The notes: generated from the sequence alone by a model not told the origin. A stretch of 64,000 bases of DNA from Adiantum capillus-veneris (GCA_014529385.2 CM043967.1:11174001-11238000); one strand, 5' to 3'; shown: positions 23,762-36,124, counted from the stretch's first letter. Program-made: numbers and translations.

Positions 23762-25201
23762 TCAGGCTCCTTTTTCCTTGGTTTTCTTTGCTTCAGTTGG
23801 TCTAAGTGTTGGTGAAGGTGGAGGACTTAGCATGGGATGGTCTTGTTGTTCCATAGCATGTGAGGTTGGTTTAGGAGACATCTCTTCTTGATTGTACTGT
23901 GTCTCTCCTTGTGTTGTTTCCTCTTCTGCTTGTCTCTGCCGCTCCATCACAACTTCCCTTGATTTTCTTTCTTCTTCTTGAGCTTCTTTTTGCTTCAGGC
24001 CTTCTGCTTCCTGGTACATGCATTCAAGAGAATCCTTGGGATCTTTTGGCTCCTTCCTGGCAAGATTCTTGGTTAGGGGGCCTTTCATATCCCTTGGAAC
24101 CCACCGTGTTGGATCCTTACCTACAGCTTGGCAGCTTCTTTCATAGGTCTCTTTTTCTCTTCGAATCTCGCTTTCTTTTGCTGAGGTTCTTCCTGATGAG
24201 CAGCCACTACCTTCTTCTTCATCTCCTCTCTTCTGGCTCTTCTCTTCATTGTATGAGCTTTCGATGCTATGTGCTTCATGAGAGATTTCTTCAGACTCCA
24301 CATCAGGTTTGTAAACTCTTTTTGTCAACCTTGTGGTTTTTGGAGATGGCTGTGCTGTCACTATCCATGTGTTTTCATTTGGGGCAAGTGGCAAATTCTC
24401 TCCCATTCTAATAGCATGGTAAGCTATTCTTGTGAGTACCTCATCTACTCCTAGATAGGTTATCTTGCCCTCTTTCTTGGTACCCTTCAGCGTGGATAAC
24501 ACATATTGTGCGTGATCGATGGGTTGCCTGGTTGTTGACTTTAACACTTGTGTAAATGTAGTCACAACTGCATGATTGGGTGTTGTGTACCTTGGCAATC
24601 TCTTTGCTAGAAAGTGAAAGTGTTGGTGATATGACCATGTTGGTTCTTCCACTTGATTCTGGATAAGGTCAGCAAAGGTTGTCGCACCGGTGAAGATACC
24701 TGCTGTTGTCTTTCTGTCTCTAGATCTCATCCTCATCCCCTCTGTTAGCAACTTGAGAGCTTCAACCACTATTTCTTTTGTAATTACCACCTCTACTTTT
24801 TGCCCTTGCTGGTCAGTGATCTAGGCTGTTCCATCTTCCTTGGTTGTACCCAAAAGCTCATAGGATTTCTGGAAGTCTACACCACATGGCTCTTGGTCGT
24901 AGAACTCTCTGAGTCCAAGCCTTCTGTTAGCTTTGTTTTTTTTAGGCTTTGTTGCTGCGACATCATAGACCTATTTTGGCAAAAGCTGTAGTTGTACCTG
25001 ATGTCCTTCTTCACTTTTAAATGTACATGTAAAAACCGTTGTGTTGTTCTCCTCAAGTTGTTCTTTCGATAGATAGGTTGCTTTGGCTATCTTTACTGAA
25101 CTAGGGTCCAGTTGGTATGGTGGAAACTCTTGCATCTTCTCTTGTTGGGATACCCTCTTCTTGGCCTTCTCTGCAGCTTGCATTGCTCCTGTTAAGGGCA
25201 T
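23762..25201 (-). pseudogene. Second post-pol ORF of element D (~480 codons, two stops)
   Basis: One frame runs from MPLTGAMQAAEKAKKRVSQQ to TEAKKTKEKGA, broken by stops near 24970 and 24820. The middle part (VVEALKLLTEGMRM, SYHQHFHFLAKRLPRYTTPN, IDHAQYVLSTLKG, YLGVDEVLTRIAYHAIRMGE) is helical and resembles in pattern the domain of Athila-associated plant transposon proteins. That link is an impression, not a search result. The C-terminal third is highly charged, Glu/Lys/Gln-rich and probably disordered. The plus-strand ORF at 23899-24411 is its antisense shadow. Confidence 0.55.
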
Positions 25202-26290
25202 AGAGTGCCAAAGTTAGAAAATTTGGCAGATTTCACTCTGAAATGTCCTTCAGTCTGAATTGCTGACAAGTTGAATCCAATTTGCTTCAAATCAATTTTT
25301 GAACATGCATAGATGTATAAAAACATGTAAAGATCAAAATCATGAAGACTTAGCAAAATTTTGCAACAGAATAAATAATTATGATTATTTACAACTGATG
25401 AGTTTTTTCAAATTTTTTGCAATTTAGGCATTATGGGCTTGAAATAGACATCAATTAGATACTCTGAGTGAAGTGTAGGCTCATTTGAGTGCATAGGGTG
25501 AAAAAGGTGCTAGATTTAGGCTTTTGGTCTCTGAAACAGTAGATATAAAGGAATTTTGTGATTTTGAGCTCCAGATTTGTTCAAACTTGGTTAGTGGGCT
25601 TAGGACATCATGTACTTTGGTCCCATGAGGGCAAAGTTGTAAATTTCCCCCATCTTCGCAAAAAAGTAAAGAATCACGATTATTAACTTTTTCATCAAAA
25701 TGAACATTTTTTGGTGCAACTTGGTTCTAGGCATGATGTTGACCCTGTGTATGTGATATGAGGTGATTTGGATCAAAAAATGTGACCCATAACTCAGAAA
25801 TTGGTTTGAAAGGACTTCTTTGCGTTTTTTGACAATTTTCCAAGTTATCATTGATCATTTTGACTCATACTTGAAATATGGCATGTAATAGGTGTGCACA
25901 AGCGATAGGTGAGGTGATGGTATCATTTTTAAGTCAAAAACTTACAAAAGTAAATAATCGCTATTATTTACGGCAGTCAACAATTTTTTTGCAAAACTTG
26001 AAAATTTTGACCTAAACATATTCTATACACCTAAAACAAGTCCTAAATTGAATTTGATAAAGTTTCGTCTTGTTGGCATTACTTCGTACCTCGTCAACTC
26101 TAAAATCACCGATTTTTGTGACTATATGACCTGTGGAGTTGGTTAGTCACTTTTGAGGCTATGGACTTGTCCGCTACATAGTCCTAAAGCAACTCATCCA
26201 ATTTTGGCCCATTTGGAGTCAGCTTGACCTCGTATGTCAAATTTAATGCTTTGCAGGCTTTGAATTGTTTTATTCTTTCTGAGGGCTTGC
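25202..26290 (-). repeat. Non-coding spacer with ~285-bp diverged repeats
   Basis: Near-palindromic motifs with arms GTAAATAATC and GATTATTTAC occur at 25369-25392, 25666-25687 and 25950-25971 (297 and 284 bp apart). Between them, diverged text recurs (GATTTGGATCAAA, TTTGTTCAAACTTGG). These are reverse-complement forms of the leader repeats at 40137-40404 and 50194-50930. No ORF of note is present. Confidence 0.7.
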
Positions 26291-27704
26291 CTTGATTGAT
26301 TGTATGAAACCAACCATATAGATTGTATATAGACCCAGTCTATAAGCTATCTGTGGAGTCAGAATACAATTCTAGCATCTGCCAAAAACCTATCTTTTCT
26401 ACTTAAGAACCCCCTTGACACTTTCCAAATGGTCAACTGTTGATATAGAAGTGTTCTATCATCTAGGGTCAGGCTACCGTTCAAGTCTCGTCTGAGTTGG
26501 TTGAGCTGACAGGCCGCTATGGTTAATTTTTGGTCGTAGGTCTTCGTGCACTGCTCGAATTCTAGGGTTTTTTCTAGGGGTTTATACTAGCTATTGGCCA
26601 TACAAAATGGATCATTGATAAGTATAGAATTTACCCCTCATGTCTCGTGTGAGACGGCACTGAAAACAAGCAACTATGGACTCCAAAAAATGCGCGCGAA
26701 GAAGGTCGAAAAGCTCTCTCTCCAAAGGTGACAAGTAAAAATGAGGTGATTTTAGACTACCTTGGGTATCTATACTCGGACTTTCCAAACCATTTTTCTT
26801 AGATTCCCATATTAGTCCTACTATGCCGTGAAATGTATGTTAGAGTCAAAAATTTCCCCAATCGGATTCCTGTAGTTCATTCTGCAAGAATTTTGCAAAA
26901 GTAGGTCTAGCCACCAGATTTAGGATTCCCGCTTCCGTTTGCCAATTTGATTGAAATTTTTTGTGTATGTCACCTTGTCCTTTTGATCATCAGTGTGTCG
27001 TTACTTTTTCCATATGAGTTCCTTTGCTATTTATTATTAATTTTTGACATGTTTATTAAAAAAATCAAAGAAAATAACAAAATGCGCTAAAAAAGTAAAG
27101 TGAAAAACCAATAATTAAGAAAATCCATTGAAAAACATAGCTTTATTGTCTTTTGTTGGATTTCTCCATTTTTAAGTCCCAATATCAAGAAAAATGATGA
27201 ATAATAACAAAAAAGGACTATTTTTTGATGTTTTTTTGATATTATATACACCATTTACACTCATCGGGGAGATATTATTAGTTAAATCTCCCTGTTGGTG
27301 ATTTATAAGAGCATTATTAGGTAATTTTGCAAAAAATCACACGTTAACATCAAACTTTTTCCTCCGTCTTCAAACATTGCCCTTAATTACTTAGTGCCCT
27401 TCCACCCCTCCTAGATGGCGTACTCTGGGACGACTGTGTGCATGGGTTGAACAATTGTGTCTATGCATAGCCTTGGTTGGATCTACCATGCTTTGAAGAT
27501 CAATGCAATTAAAATCATTATGTTGTGCAAGAGTTGGGTCTTGAGTAATTAACTCAAGGTTTTTTGATGTCGAGGTTTTATGATGCTGTCTTCCAAAGAG
27601 CAAATCTTGTAGCTTGTGTGCTCTTTGCTTGATTGTACCATCAGGATGCTTTGGAACACTAATTTTCTAAGCTATTGGTATCAATAATGACTGTTGTCGA
27701 GCTT
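26291..27704. other. D spacer without recognisable genes
   Basis: This is AT-rich sequence between the repeat-bearing spacer and the post-integrase coding remnant. Short frames only. A remnant of the coding frame may extend leftwards to ~27391. No terminal repeats or RNA genes were found. Confidence 0.5.
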
Positions 27705-30217
27705 TTACCCGCCATTGATATCTTGGTTTACTTTGTACAGAATGGTGTGGTGGAATCTTCTGAGACTTAACTCTCCGTGCTTGATCGGTTTTACAATTTG
27801 TGGAAAAGATAAGTGATCCTTTTTCTTCCAAACCCATTTTGTGTTAGTTTCCTTGCTTAGAGATGCTCCTCTTTGTGTTTTGAACCTTGGAACCATCTTT
27901 GATAGTACTGTCGATGATGTTTTGGGCACCCAAATTTGAATCGGCTTGTCCTTAACACTAGGTTGGTGACCTAACAGGACATAAAAGTGTCCTTTCAGGG
28001 TTTTGAAAAAAAACCTCCAAAACCATAGTAGATCCACTCATTTTGTAAAATCCTTTCATGAGGTTATAGTTCAAGGCCTATTACACATGGAAAAAATAAG
28101 AAACTTGTAAAATTTCTCATCTTTTGGTCACACCAAGCCTCCAAAGTTGATGGACCAGTACATTTTCATCAAAACAGTCATTTCTTACGTTTTGTTGCAT
28201 AAAAAAAAGATTAGGGATTTTTGTAGGACTTGAGATAAATTCCCTAGTTAACTTCAATGGGTTGGTGATCTGAACATATGATTCCTTCTCACTCACTATT
28301 TTTTGCTTTGCCAAAAGAAATAGGTGCAAAAAAGCTGAATTTTTACCATTCTGCAAACCTATCATCAAAGTTTCTATAGCCACGCTCAATAAAAATAATA
28401 TATTCATGTTTTCTTAGTTCCCTATTGTCCTTTAGGTTCATAAGGAGCCATGGAGCATGTCAAAAGAATAATACATCTCTTACCAAGGGGAATCTTGGGG
28501 ACAAAGATGAAGTGCTAAATACAGCAAACATGAAAAAACTGGGTTCAACATTATGAGTTGTAGAATCCCATAGAAACTATTCAATATCTAGCGAAATTTG
28601 ATCCTTATGACTAGCTATGGTTACTACCTACAAAATGCATGTAGTTGTCACAAGAAACTAACAATATTGAAAAATCTATACTTGATATACTAGAATGTTT
28701 CATTTTCTTCTATAATTGAAAAAATCAACCATCGTTGTCTACTATGCAAAATAGGGTATTAGGTGCCCCAAAACTCAAGGAATATTAGCTTTATGTTACA
28801 ATATGCGACATAGAAAATCAAAACTACATTTGGATATCATGAAAGTCACCAAAAAAATCATAGAAGAGCTAAAATTGGCTAAAAAACAGGATTTGACAAT
28901 TTTTGTAATTTGTTCATAACTTACAACTTTAACATTTATTTCTCCCTAGAAGCATCAGGACATGCTGAGGACTACTAAAGATAGTTCTCTAGCATTATAA
29001 ACCTCACAAACATGAATTCTAGAGTGGTATAGTTGCAAAAAGTTGAAAAAATCCAAAAACAGGACCTGTTTTTTCACACAGTTTAGGTTGTGAAATGTTG
29101 TTCAAGGACAAGGTTAAAGATGGAATTGATATTCCAAAAAAATGTCAAGTTTTTTTCAGCTCATGAGACAAATTTCTAGACAGATAGCACCTCAAAATCC
29201 ATTTTGAAACTCTTGACATAATTCAAGGAAAATGGTCACTTAACAAGACATAAAAGTGTCCCATTACCAACCTAGTGTTAAGCTGTGCTTTTGGTACCCA
29301 AATTTCCCTGACTCCTTGCATGCTACTTGTAGCATTCGCGTGTTGATAGGATGGAGAAGATTGATTGCTTTGTGATTTGCTCTACTGGTAACTCCGTTTC
29401 CATTCCTCCTTGCTTGGTGCAATTGGAGCAATGAGTTGTCCACCTTTAGGTGATAGCTTGAGCTGATTGGTATCCCAATCTGGTACTGCCTTGTACGTTC
29501 GCATCCATGAGATTCCAAGAATCTTTTCTCATTCATGTGTTCATCTGGTAAGCATACAAACTGATGAGGACATGAACATCCATGTACTATCATATAACAA
29601 TGTTGTGTTGGGTTCTTGTTGCATCCTTTGATAGTCGTTATTCCTGCTGTCAAAGACTGATTTATTGCTTTCTTGTACGTGGAATAAGTGAATGAATTTA
29701 CTCAAGCTACTGTGTCAACCAATGCATTCGTGCTATGATTGTTCAACTGTACTTTGATGTGAAGGTCCATTCTATCTAACCATTCATCATCTGTTGACAC
29801 GGCATCTTTTTGCAATTCCCATTGTCGTCCATCTATTTCCAGAGTGTTGATGGGAATAGGTATTTGTTGATTCTTGACAGCAGCTTTCCTTTTGAGTATT
29901 CAAAGTTGAGCTTCTTCTTGGGTTTCATCAATAACCTGCTGTCCTTTTATCTTTCTTTGCTTAGCTGCATGCATCCTTTCTAACAATTCATTGGTTAGTG
30001 GCAAATTGTACTTCTTTAATTGACATCCACTAATCCAATTAGCCATTGGTTCAACATCTAGGGTGGACAACTTAACTGCTCCACTTGGAGATACATCTTC
30101 AATGATAAACGGTCCGTTTTCCTTTTTCTTAAACTTGGAAACGTGTTGCTTAAGGGAATAGACTAAAACTAAGTCCCCTTTTTTGAAGATTTTTGTAATT
30201 AGATGGGAATCAAAAAA
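27705..30217 (-). pseudogene. Post-integrase region of D with retropepsin-like remnant
   Basis: Directly after the integrase C-terminal domain (NWISGCQLKKYN) the minus strand reads on through LHIKVQLNNHSTNALVDT at ~29720-29770. It continues SFTYSTYKKAI, CPHQFVCLPDEH and, after a frameshift near 29510, ILGISWMRTYKAVPDW. This is the layout of an aspartic protease: an ALVDT-A catalytic loop (GGA changed to GTA, then a TGA), and the ILG..W..... C-terminal helix. Further on come REIWVPKAQL and, past the TTAA insertion, KDKPIQIWVPKTSS. The D element already has a normal protease before RT at 34040-34480, so this is a second one. Function is unknown and the copy is broken. Confidence 0.55.
27956..29277 (-). 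mobile_element. TTAA-flanked element, copy 1 (1322 bp)
   Basis: The ends are CACTAGGTTGGTGACC and, at the other side, TTACCAACCTAGTG. TTAA flanks both sides (27952-27955 and 29278-29281). Deleting the element and one TTAA joins the D coding text IWVPKAQL-KDKPIQIWVPK without a gap, confirming the 4-bp duplication. GGACATAAAAGTGTCC motifs lie just inside both ends. Copy 2 at 56808-58128 is the inverse orientation, almost the same length and highly similar throughout. A 96-codon frame at 28117-28407 is kept in both. No known transposase motif was recognised, so it is probably non-autonomous. Confidence 0.88.
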
Positions 30218-31275
30218 CTACTTTTGCTTTTGTGGATAGATGTGAGCTACAGTTGTTAGCCTTTGCTCATCTAGATTTTCTAAATCTTCAAGTCTCTCTA
30301 ACAATTCATGTCCAGTCCACTCAAGATTCTTAGCTATCCTTATTGTCGGCATTAGAAATTCTATTGGCAATATGGCATCAAGACCATAAACAAGGTTAAA
30401 GGGTGTAGCATTTAAAGTTGGTTTGAATGAAACTCGATAAGCCCATAGAGCAGCATGGAGATTCATTTCCCAATCTGTCCTTCCTGAACTAACCACTTTA
30501 GTCAATACCAAGCTAAGAATTTTATTTGTATGCTCAGCTTGTCCGTTTACTTGTGGGTGATAGGGAGCTGATTTGTTATGGATGACCATAAATTCATTAA
30601 GCAGATACTCGATCACCTCATTGAGAAAACGAGTTCTTCTATCACTGACTATTTCTATTGGCAGTCCATATCTTGTGAACACATACTCATATAAGACTGC
30701 GGTGGTGGTTCTGGCATCATTCTTTTGAGTTGCTTTAGCCTTGGCCCATTAGCCTTTGCCCACTTGGTCAAATAGTCTGTAGCTACAATGATATATTGAG
30801 CTTGGGTTCTATAAGAAGTTGGTTGTATTGGCCCAACAAAATCTATACCCCATTTTACGAAAGCTCTAGTCCCCAAGATTGGTCTTAAGGGCATGCTATC
30901 TACACGGGTTGGCATTTTTGCTCGTTGTTGACATGCATCACACCTCCGAACATATTCCTTGGCATCTGCAAAGAGTGTTGGCCACCATAAGATTGCTCTT
31001 GCGGTGGTCTCACTAGAGAAGTGACCTCCAGCTAATCCAACATATGCTTGTTCTATAATGGGAATATATTTATCTTCATTTGCACAAAGACGTAGATGTT
31101 GATCCAAATGTTGGCTTGATAAGTAAGTAACTAGATAGTTACTCCACTTACGAACAGGCAACATTTGGAACAATGTTACATGAGGTAAGGGTGTTTGTTT
31201 TTGACATTGAGGATAGTCTTTCACAAAAGAATGAACATCACTCCTCATAGTTGGCCAAAATACTCCAAGTCTCAA
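30218..31275 (-). pseudogene. pol: Integrase of element D
   Basis: Two overlapping frames (31275-30655 and 30682-30218) give a zinc-binding region (GGHFSSETT...CDACQQRAKMPTR), the first catalytic Asp in KWGIDFVGPI, then IVSDRRTRF with the second Asp and VNGQAEHTNKIL with the Glu. The C-terminal part has NLVYGLDAILPIEF and HELLERLEDLENLDE. A frameshift joins the two parts around 30670. There is no chromodomain, unlike copies A and C. Confidence 0.9.
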
Positions 31276-31332
31276 GATCCGTTACATAGTTTGGTTTTCA
31301 GCAAAGTGAAGTCCTAATATGGTAATATGTGC

Positions 31333-32850
31333 TTAACTTAGGTATTGGGATTTCTCCTCAGGATTAATGCATAAAAGCAATATTCCATCCCAATTTCTTT
31401 TGTATAGCCTTCCAGCTAGTAATTGATACATATCCCAAATTTGCTCAATTAATCTGATTTTAATAGGAAGTGGTATTTGGGAATCCACTTGAGCTATGGT
31501 CATCAATGATACCATGTGTTCCGACCATCTAGGTATCATTTTCACGGAGAACAGATATGCATCTGGTAGATCATCATCTACTCCTTTAGGTTTTTCTCCT
31601 GAAATAATCCTTGATAAATGATCTGGTCTTTGATGAGTAGTGCCCTTTTTTACAACTACAATGAGATTAAATTCCAGAAGAATGATGAACCATCTCACTA
31701 TTCTTCATGTGTTGCATGGCTTGTTTATCAAGTACAATAAGGCTTGGTGGTCCACAAAGAACACAAATTTTTTAGCTAATAGGTAATGTTTATAATTTTT
31801 TACGGCATAGATCATTCCTAGTCCTTCCCTCTCGGTGGTAGTATAGTACTTTTCTACCATATTCAGCTGTCAACTAGCATAAGAAATAGGAAAATCAAAT
31901 TTTTGTCTCCTGGTTGAGCTAGTATACACCCAATGACAAAAATGGAAGCATCTACATGTATGTGGAATATCTTATTTCAATCTGGTGCTTTCAATATTGG
32001 AGCTGAGGTGAGACCTTGCTTAAGCTTCATGAAGGATTCTTCACACTCTTCAGTCCATTCAAAGTGTGTAATCAAGCTGTACATGGGTTTTGCAATTATA
32101 ACGTACATGTAAATGAACTGTTTGTAATATCCACAATCTCCCATGAAGGCTTGAACCCCTTTGACTATTTTTGGTCTAGGCAAATCAACAATAACATGAA
32201 TTTTGTCCATATTAGTAGCTATGTCATTTTAGACACTATATGTCCAAGAATTTTTCCTTGTCTACCCATAAATGTGCACTTTTCAGGATTTAATCAAATC
32301 CTATAAAGTCTACATTTTTTGAATACCTTTTTGAGGTGTTCAAAATGATCAGCCCGGATTGATGAATGTATGCATAGATAATCTATATATACTTCCAAGA
32401 AATTCCTAAAATATTCTTTAAAAGCATGGCTCATCAATCTTTGAAAGGTGGCAGGAGAATTAGTTAACTCAAAAGGCATAACCCGATAGGCAAAAATACC
32501 CCATTCCATTGCAAAGGCCATTTTATGCTGATCTTTTGGGTCAATCCCAAAAAGCCATCTAAAAAGTTGTAAGCTTCTTTACTTGCAACTCATTCTAAAA
32601 CATGCTTAGTGATTGGAAGAAGAAAGTTGTCTCTAATGGTAGCTGCATTTACTTTCTTGAGGTTGACACACACCCGTGGTTTTCCATTTTTCTTGGGTAC
32701 TAACACCATTGGAGACACCCAATCCGTGTGTTCAATTTCATGAATGAATTTGGCCTCCTTTGGCTTTTCAATCTCTTCTTTGATATTTCTGGAAAATGTT
32801 TCATTATATGTGTATGGCCTTTGTCTACTTGGTTTCGCATCATCTCTCAT
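31333..32850 (-). pseudogene. pol: Reverse transcriptase and RNase H of element D
   Basis: RT pieces are at 32850-32590 (WVSPMVLVPKKNGKPRVCVN), 32521-32294 and 32210-31977 (DKIHVIVDLPRPK, FMGDCGYYKQFI). The catalytic box reads VYIDYLCIHS where YxDD is expected, so the second Asp is Tyr. MPFELTNSPATF replaces the usual MPFGLTN. RNase H is in pieces from ~31970 to 31333, with the tail RWFIILLEFNLIVV and KKGTTHQRPDHLSRI. Several frameshifts separate the parts. The enzyme cannot be active. Confidence 0.9.
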
Positions 32851-33060
32851 GGGTATGGTATGTTGACAGATTTTTGGATCAACATCCTTGAGATCCTTAT
32901 AAGACCAAGCAAAGATATCCCAGTATTCTTTTAGTAAGATTTAAAAAATCTCTTCTTCTTCTTCTGTCATGTCATTTGCAATGTAGGCAGGTCTAGGCTC
33001 TTCTCCTGGCTCGGCAAGATCTATCTTTTTTGCGTTTTCAGGTCATTCATAGGACTTGCT

Positions 33061-33857
33061 CTATTTTCGTAGTTCCCTGATAGGTTGTTCGACTATGATT
33101 TTTTGATCTTGGAGAGTATATTTCTCGTAATGGGATGGAATGCTCATTACATCTGTACCATCCTCTTTTGTGGTTTCCATTTCAGTCGTATATATCTCCT
33201 TTAGAGCTTTTTTAAACTTTTGATACTTCTTTTTCCGCTCAACTCGTGTCATGGTTGAAATCTTGTACTGGTTTTTAGGTTTTTCTTGAGTTTCCTTTCT
33301 TGTATTTCTCAATGTTTTTTTCATTTCATGTTCTTCGTTTAAAGGATATCTACCAGGGATTTTGTTCTTCACACAGTCATGCGCATCTATCTGCATCAGA
33401 AACTGTGTTCTACTGGAGACTGATGGCATAGGTCTAGCGTTCACATTTTGGTGTCTCTTTTTTGTCTATACCATTTCTGTCTTCTTGGTTTTTGGTTTGG
33501 AAAGTCAAAAAACTTTTCCTCCCCTCCTTTCATGAGCAGTTTAGCTCTCACATGTTCTTTTTTTGACCCCAAATCATCTAAGGTAGTTGAATGTTTTTCT
33601 AACTCATTTGTTGCATCATAGTAGAGGTTTGAAAAGACTTGTTGAGCTTTCATCAAGTCCTTGGATTTTGGCATTTTGTCTTCAATGTGGAGGGTTGAGA
33701 TCATTTGTATGGGAATTATGTCATAGCCGTCCTCATTGAAAAATTGAGTAGGCATAGACGTATTTACACATACATCCATTGCTACTAAAATTTGAGGCCA
33801 TTCAAATGGCTCAAACAAATGCTCTGGAAAGGGTTCATGTATATATAAAGGCTTCAT
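33061..33857 (-). pseudogene. Protease-RT linker of element D
   Basis: Two frames (33857-33441 and 33444-33061) of lysine-rich sequence lie between protease and RT: HEPFPEHLFEPFEWPQILV, QQVFSNLYYDATNELEK and KKKYQKFKKALKEIY. They are the usual poorly conserved linker of such polyproteins. No domain was recognised. Confidence 0.6.
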
Positions 33858-34480
33858 CTGTGCAATCCCTTTCTAAGATACATTCTTCTCGTTTTAAGCT
33901 CTTGTTTTTTGAAGCTCCACACATCCAAATAGGAGTGTCTTTGTTCAACCAAGATGGAAGCTTAGTTTTAGCCAAAGAGACTGAATCGAACTCTTGTATG
34001 GGCGTTTTCATGACATCTCTATAAGTGTGATTTTTTAGATTAACCCTTGTTATTGATCCCACTTGTTTCAAGTACAGATAATTGTTTCCCCAATCTTGGA
34101 TAAGCTTGTCGCATGAAAGGTCTTCCCAATATGATTTTGTAATTGAGTTTTTTTCCAAAGTCTACTATGGCAAAAGTGTGTTGATATTCAATCCCACATG
34201 AATTTACTATCACTTTTTCAAGTAGTCCTAAGGGTCTTTCGATGTGTCCATCAGCCAATTGCAACTTCATTTGAGTTTGTCTAATGGCTGGTTGTCCCCA
34301 GGATGCCCATACTGCTTTTGTGGCTATGGCTATGCCTGCCCCACTATCCAATATTGCCATGGTTTTTATATCATTATACCTCCCTGGAAGGGTCGTGTTT
34401 CCTTCTTCCCCTTCGTAGTATTTTTCGACTTTGTTCATTGGAACATATCGAATCTCTTTGTTATCCATTTCGTGTTTCAA
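33858..34480 (-). pseudogene. Aspartic protease of element D
   Basis: The frame 34480-34040 has TMAILDSGAGIAIATKAVW, with catalytic DSGA, the flap-region text LQLADGHIERPLG and the C-terminal IILGRPFMRQ. A frameshift near 34100 leads to the continuation SYWEDLSCDKLIQDWGNNY and VGSITRVNLKNHTYRD on 34158-33835. The position between gag and RT is the standard one. Confidence 0.85.
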
Positions 34481-34776
34481 TTTTTCCTTTTTTTTGCAAT
34501 TAGCCCCGTTATTCCCACCTTCTCTAAAGTTTTGTGTAGATCATTCCATAAATATGGTCTGATTTTTACAGTTCTCGTAAAGTAAGATGCATTGAATGGG
34601 TGTAGAGATGATTGAATGGATTTTTTCTACTTCTAGGGTATGTTCTGATCTTTTTACTTGAGTGGTTTTACACACTATGGATTCATCTTTGTTATCTCCA
34701 AGTAAGAGAGTAATGTTTTCAAGGTCAATGGTTTAGACATTCCTGAAGCTTCAGAGCCGCAATCCCCATACAAGGA

Positions 34777-35301
34777 TTATACAACTATGTCCATATCAGG
34801 AGGTAGATTTTCTAACCAAAATTCCTCTATAGGAGATGAATTCAGAGTTAGGCTCCCTTCATTAATCTCTATAACTTTTTCCCATAGGTGTCCTGGCCAG
34901 TCTTCTTCTACGAATGAAATTATGTTCAAGGCATCTTCCTTGTTCGGCACTATAAGTTCTGTCTCTTTTGTTTCAAGGTGGGGTTCTACCACCACTTCGA
35001 ATTTTTCTTTATTGGTTCCTACCACAAGCTCTTCAGGTTTTGCCATACTTTTGAGCTTGGGTTTTTGTTTTTCCAGCATCTCTTACGTGATTCTTACCAA
35101 ATTTTGATAAGATTCAAGCTTAGCTGCTTCCATGTCTGGAGAAGGATAGTTTTTCCATTTGTTTTTCATGTTTTGGCTTGCTTTAAGTCCCACTTGGTAA
35201 GCTTTCAAGGTTGCATTAATAGGCTCTAAAATTTTGTCAACCAAAATTGATCCTCCAGATTTCACGATAGTTTCCTTGATTTTGCTTCCAGTTTCTTTCA
35301 C
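34777..35301 (-). pseudogene. gag-protease linker of element D
   Basis: Two short minus frames (35301-35083, 35079-34777) rich in Lys and Glu follow the zinc-knuckle segment, for example KPEELVVGTNKEKFEVVVE. They are read as polyprotein linker. The stretch 34481-34776 holds no clear domain. Confidence 0.5.
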
Positions 35302-35346
35302 CTTTTCTTGGATTAGCTTCTTTGCTTTCTCCTCAATTTTAGCCCT

Positions 35347-36124
35347 TTATTTTTGTTTTCTCATCTTATACCTTTTGTTTCTGCTTCTTTTGGTCTTTTG
35401 AGAGAAAATTTTTGTATTTTTTGAATCATCAGAGGAGTTATGTTTCTTTTTCTTAGCCTGGGCTCTAGTGATTACCTTGATTGGAGCAATTGGTTCACTC
35501 TCAGAAGAGCTACTAGGTATCAGTTGGACTACATTCACTACTGTTTTACCCTTGTTTAAAGGATTTTTTAGACAATCTTCCGGGTAGTGTCCTCCCTTTT
35601 TGCAACATTGTATGCAATAAGCTTCAACTGGCTTGAGGTTCTTGTCAAGCTCTGGGCATTCATTTTTCCAATGATCATCTGCACCATAGTTATGACAGTT
35701 TCCAATTCTTGGCTTAATCATGGGTCTTACCATAGGAGGTCTAACACCTTGATTAGCCACATAATACATTAGTGCAAGCTCTGATGGAGTATAAGTCACA
35801 ATTTCTTCCATTGGTGGTGGATGTGAATTATACCAATCTTCTTCTACCATTACTATAGATGGACTAGGCTCAGCATAGGGTATAACATGCACTAGTGCTT
35901 GTTCATCTATGACTCCCTTTGGATGCATGTACTTTACAGGCACTGCATTATGTCCGAGATATGGAGGTTATTGACCCAACATGGGTTGAGGTCTTTCCAT
36001 ACTCATCGGTGGTCTTTGAGCTGGGGCCATATTAGGCTGATATCTATACATGGGTTGTCCTTGTGGCCTCATAGGCACGTTGATGGATTTCAAATTGCTC
36101 CCAGTCAATGCATCTGGTAGTCGA
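35347..36124 (-). pseudogene. gag: gag zinc-knuckle segment of element D
   Basis: The frame has two cysteine clusters, CHNYGADDHWKNECPE and CIQCCKKGGHYPEDC, which look like CCHC-type nucleic-acid-binding knuckles; the first has D-D-H spacing typical of gag. A basic tail (RAQAKKKKHNSSDDSK, KRSRNKRYKMRK) follows. Upstream, proline- and methionine-rich text (RPQGQPMYRYQPNMAPAQRP) runs to the insertion at ~36125. A stop interrupts after PMLGQ. Confidence 0.8.

Noticed and set aside
23899-24411. 170-codon plus-strand ORF, Leu/Phe-rich and membrane-like
   Set aside because: It is antisense to the charged minus-strand ORF of element D; Glu/Lys codons read backwards give Leu/Phe/Ser.
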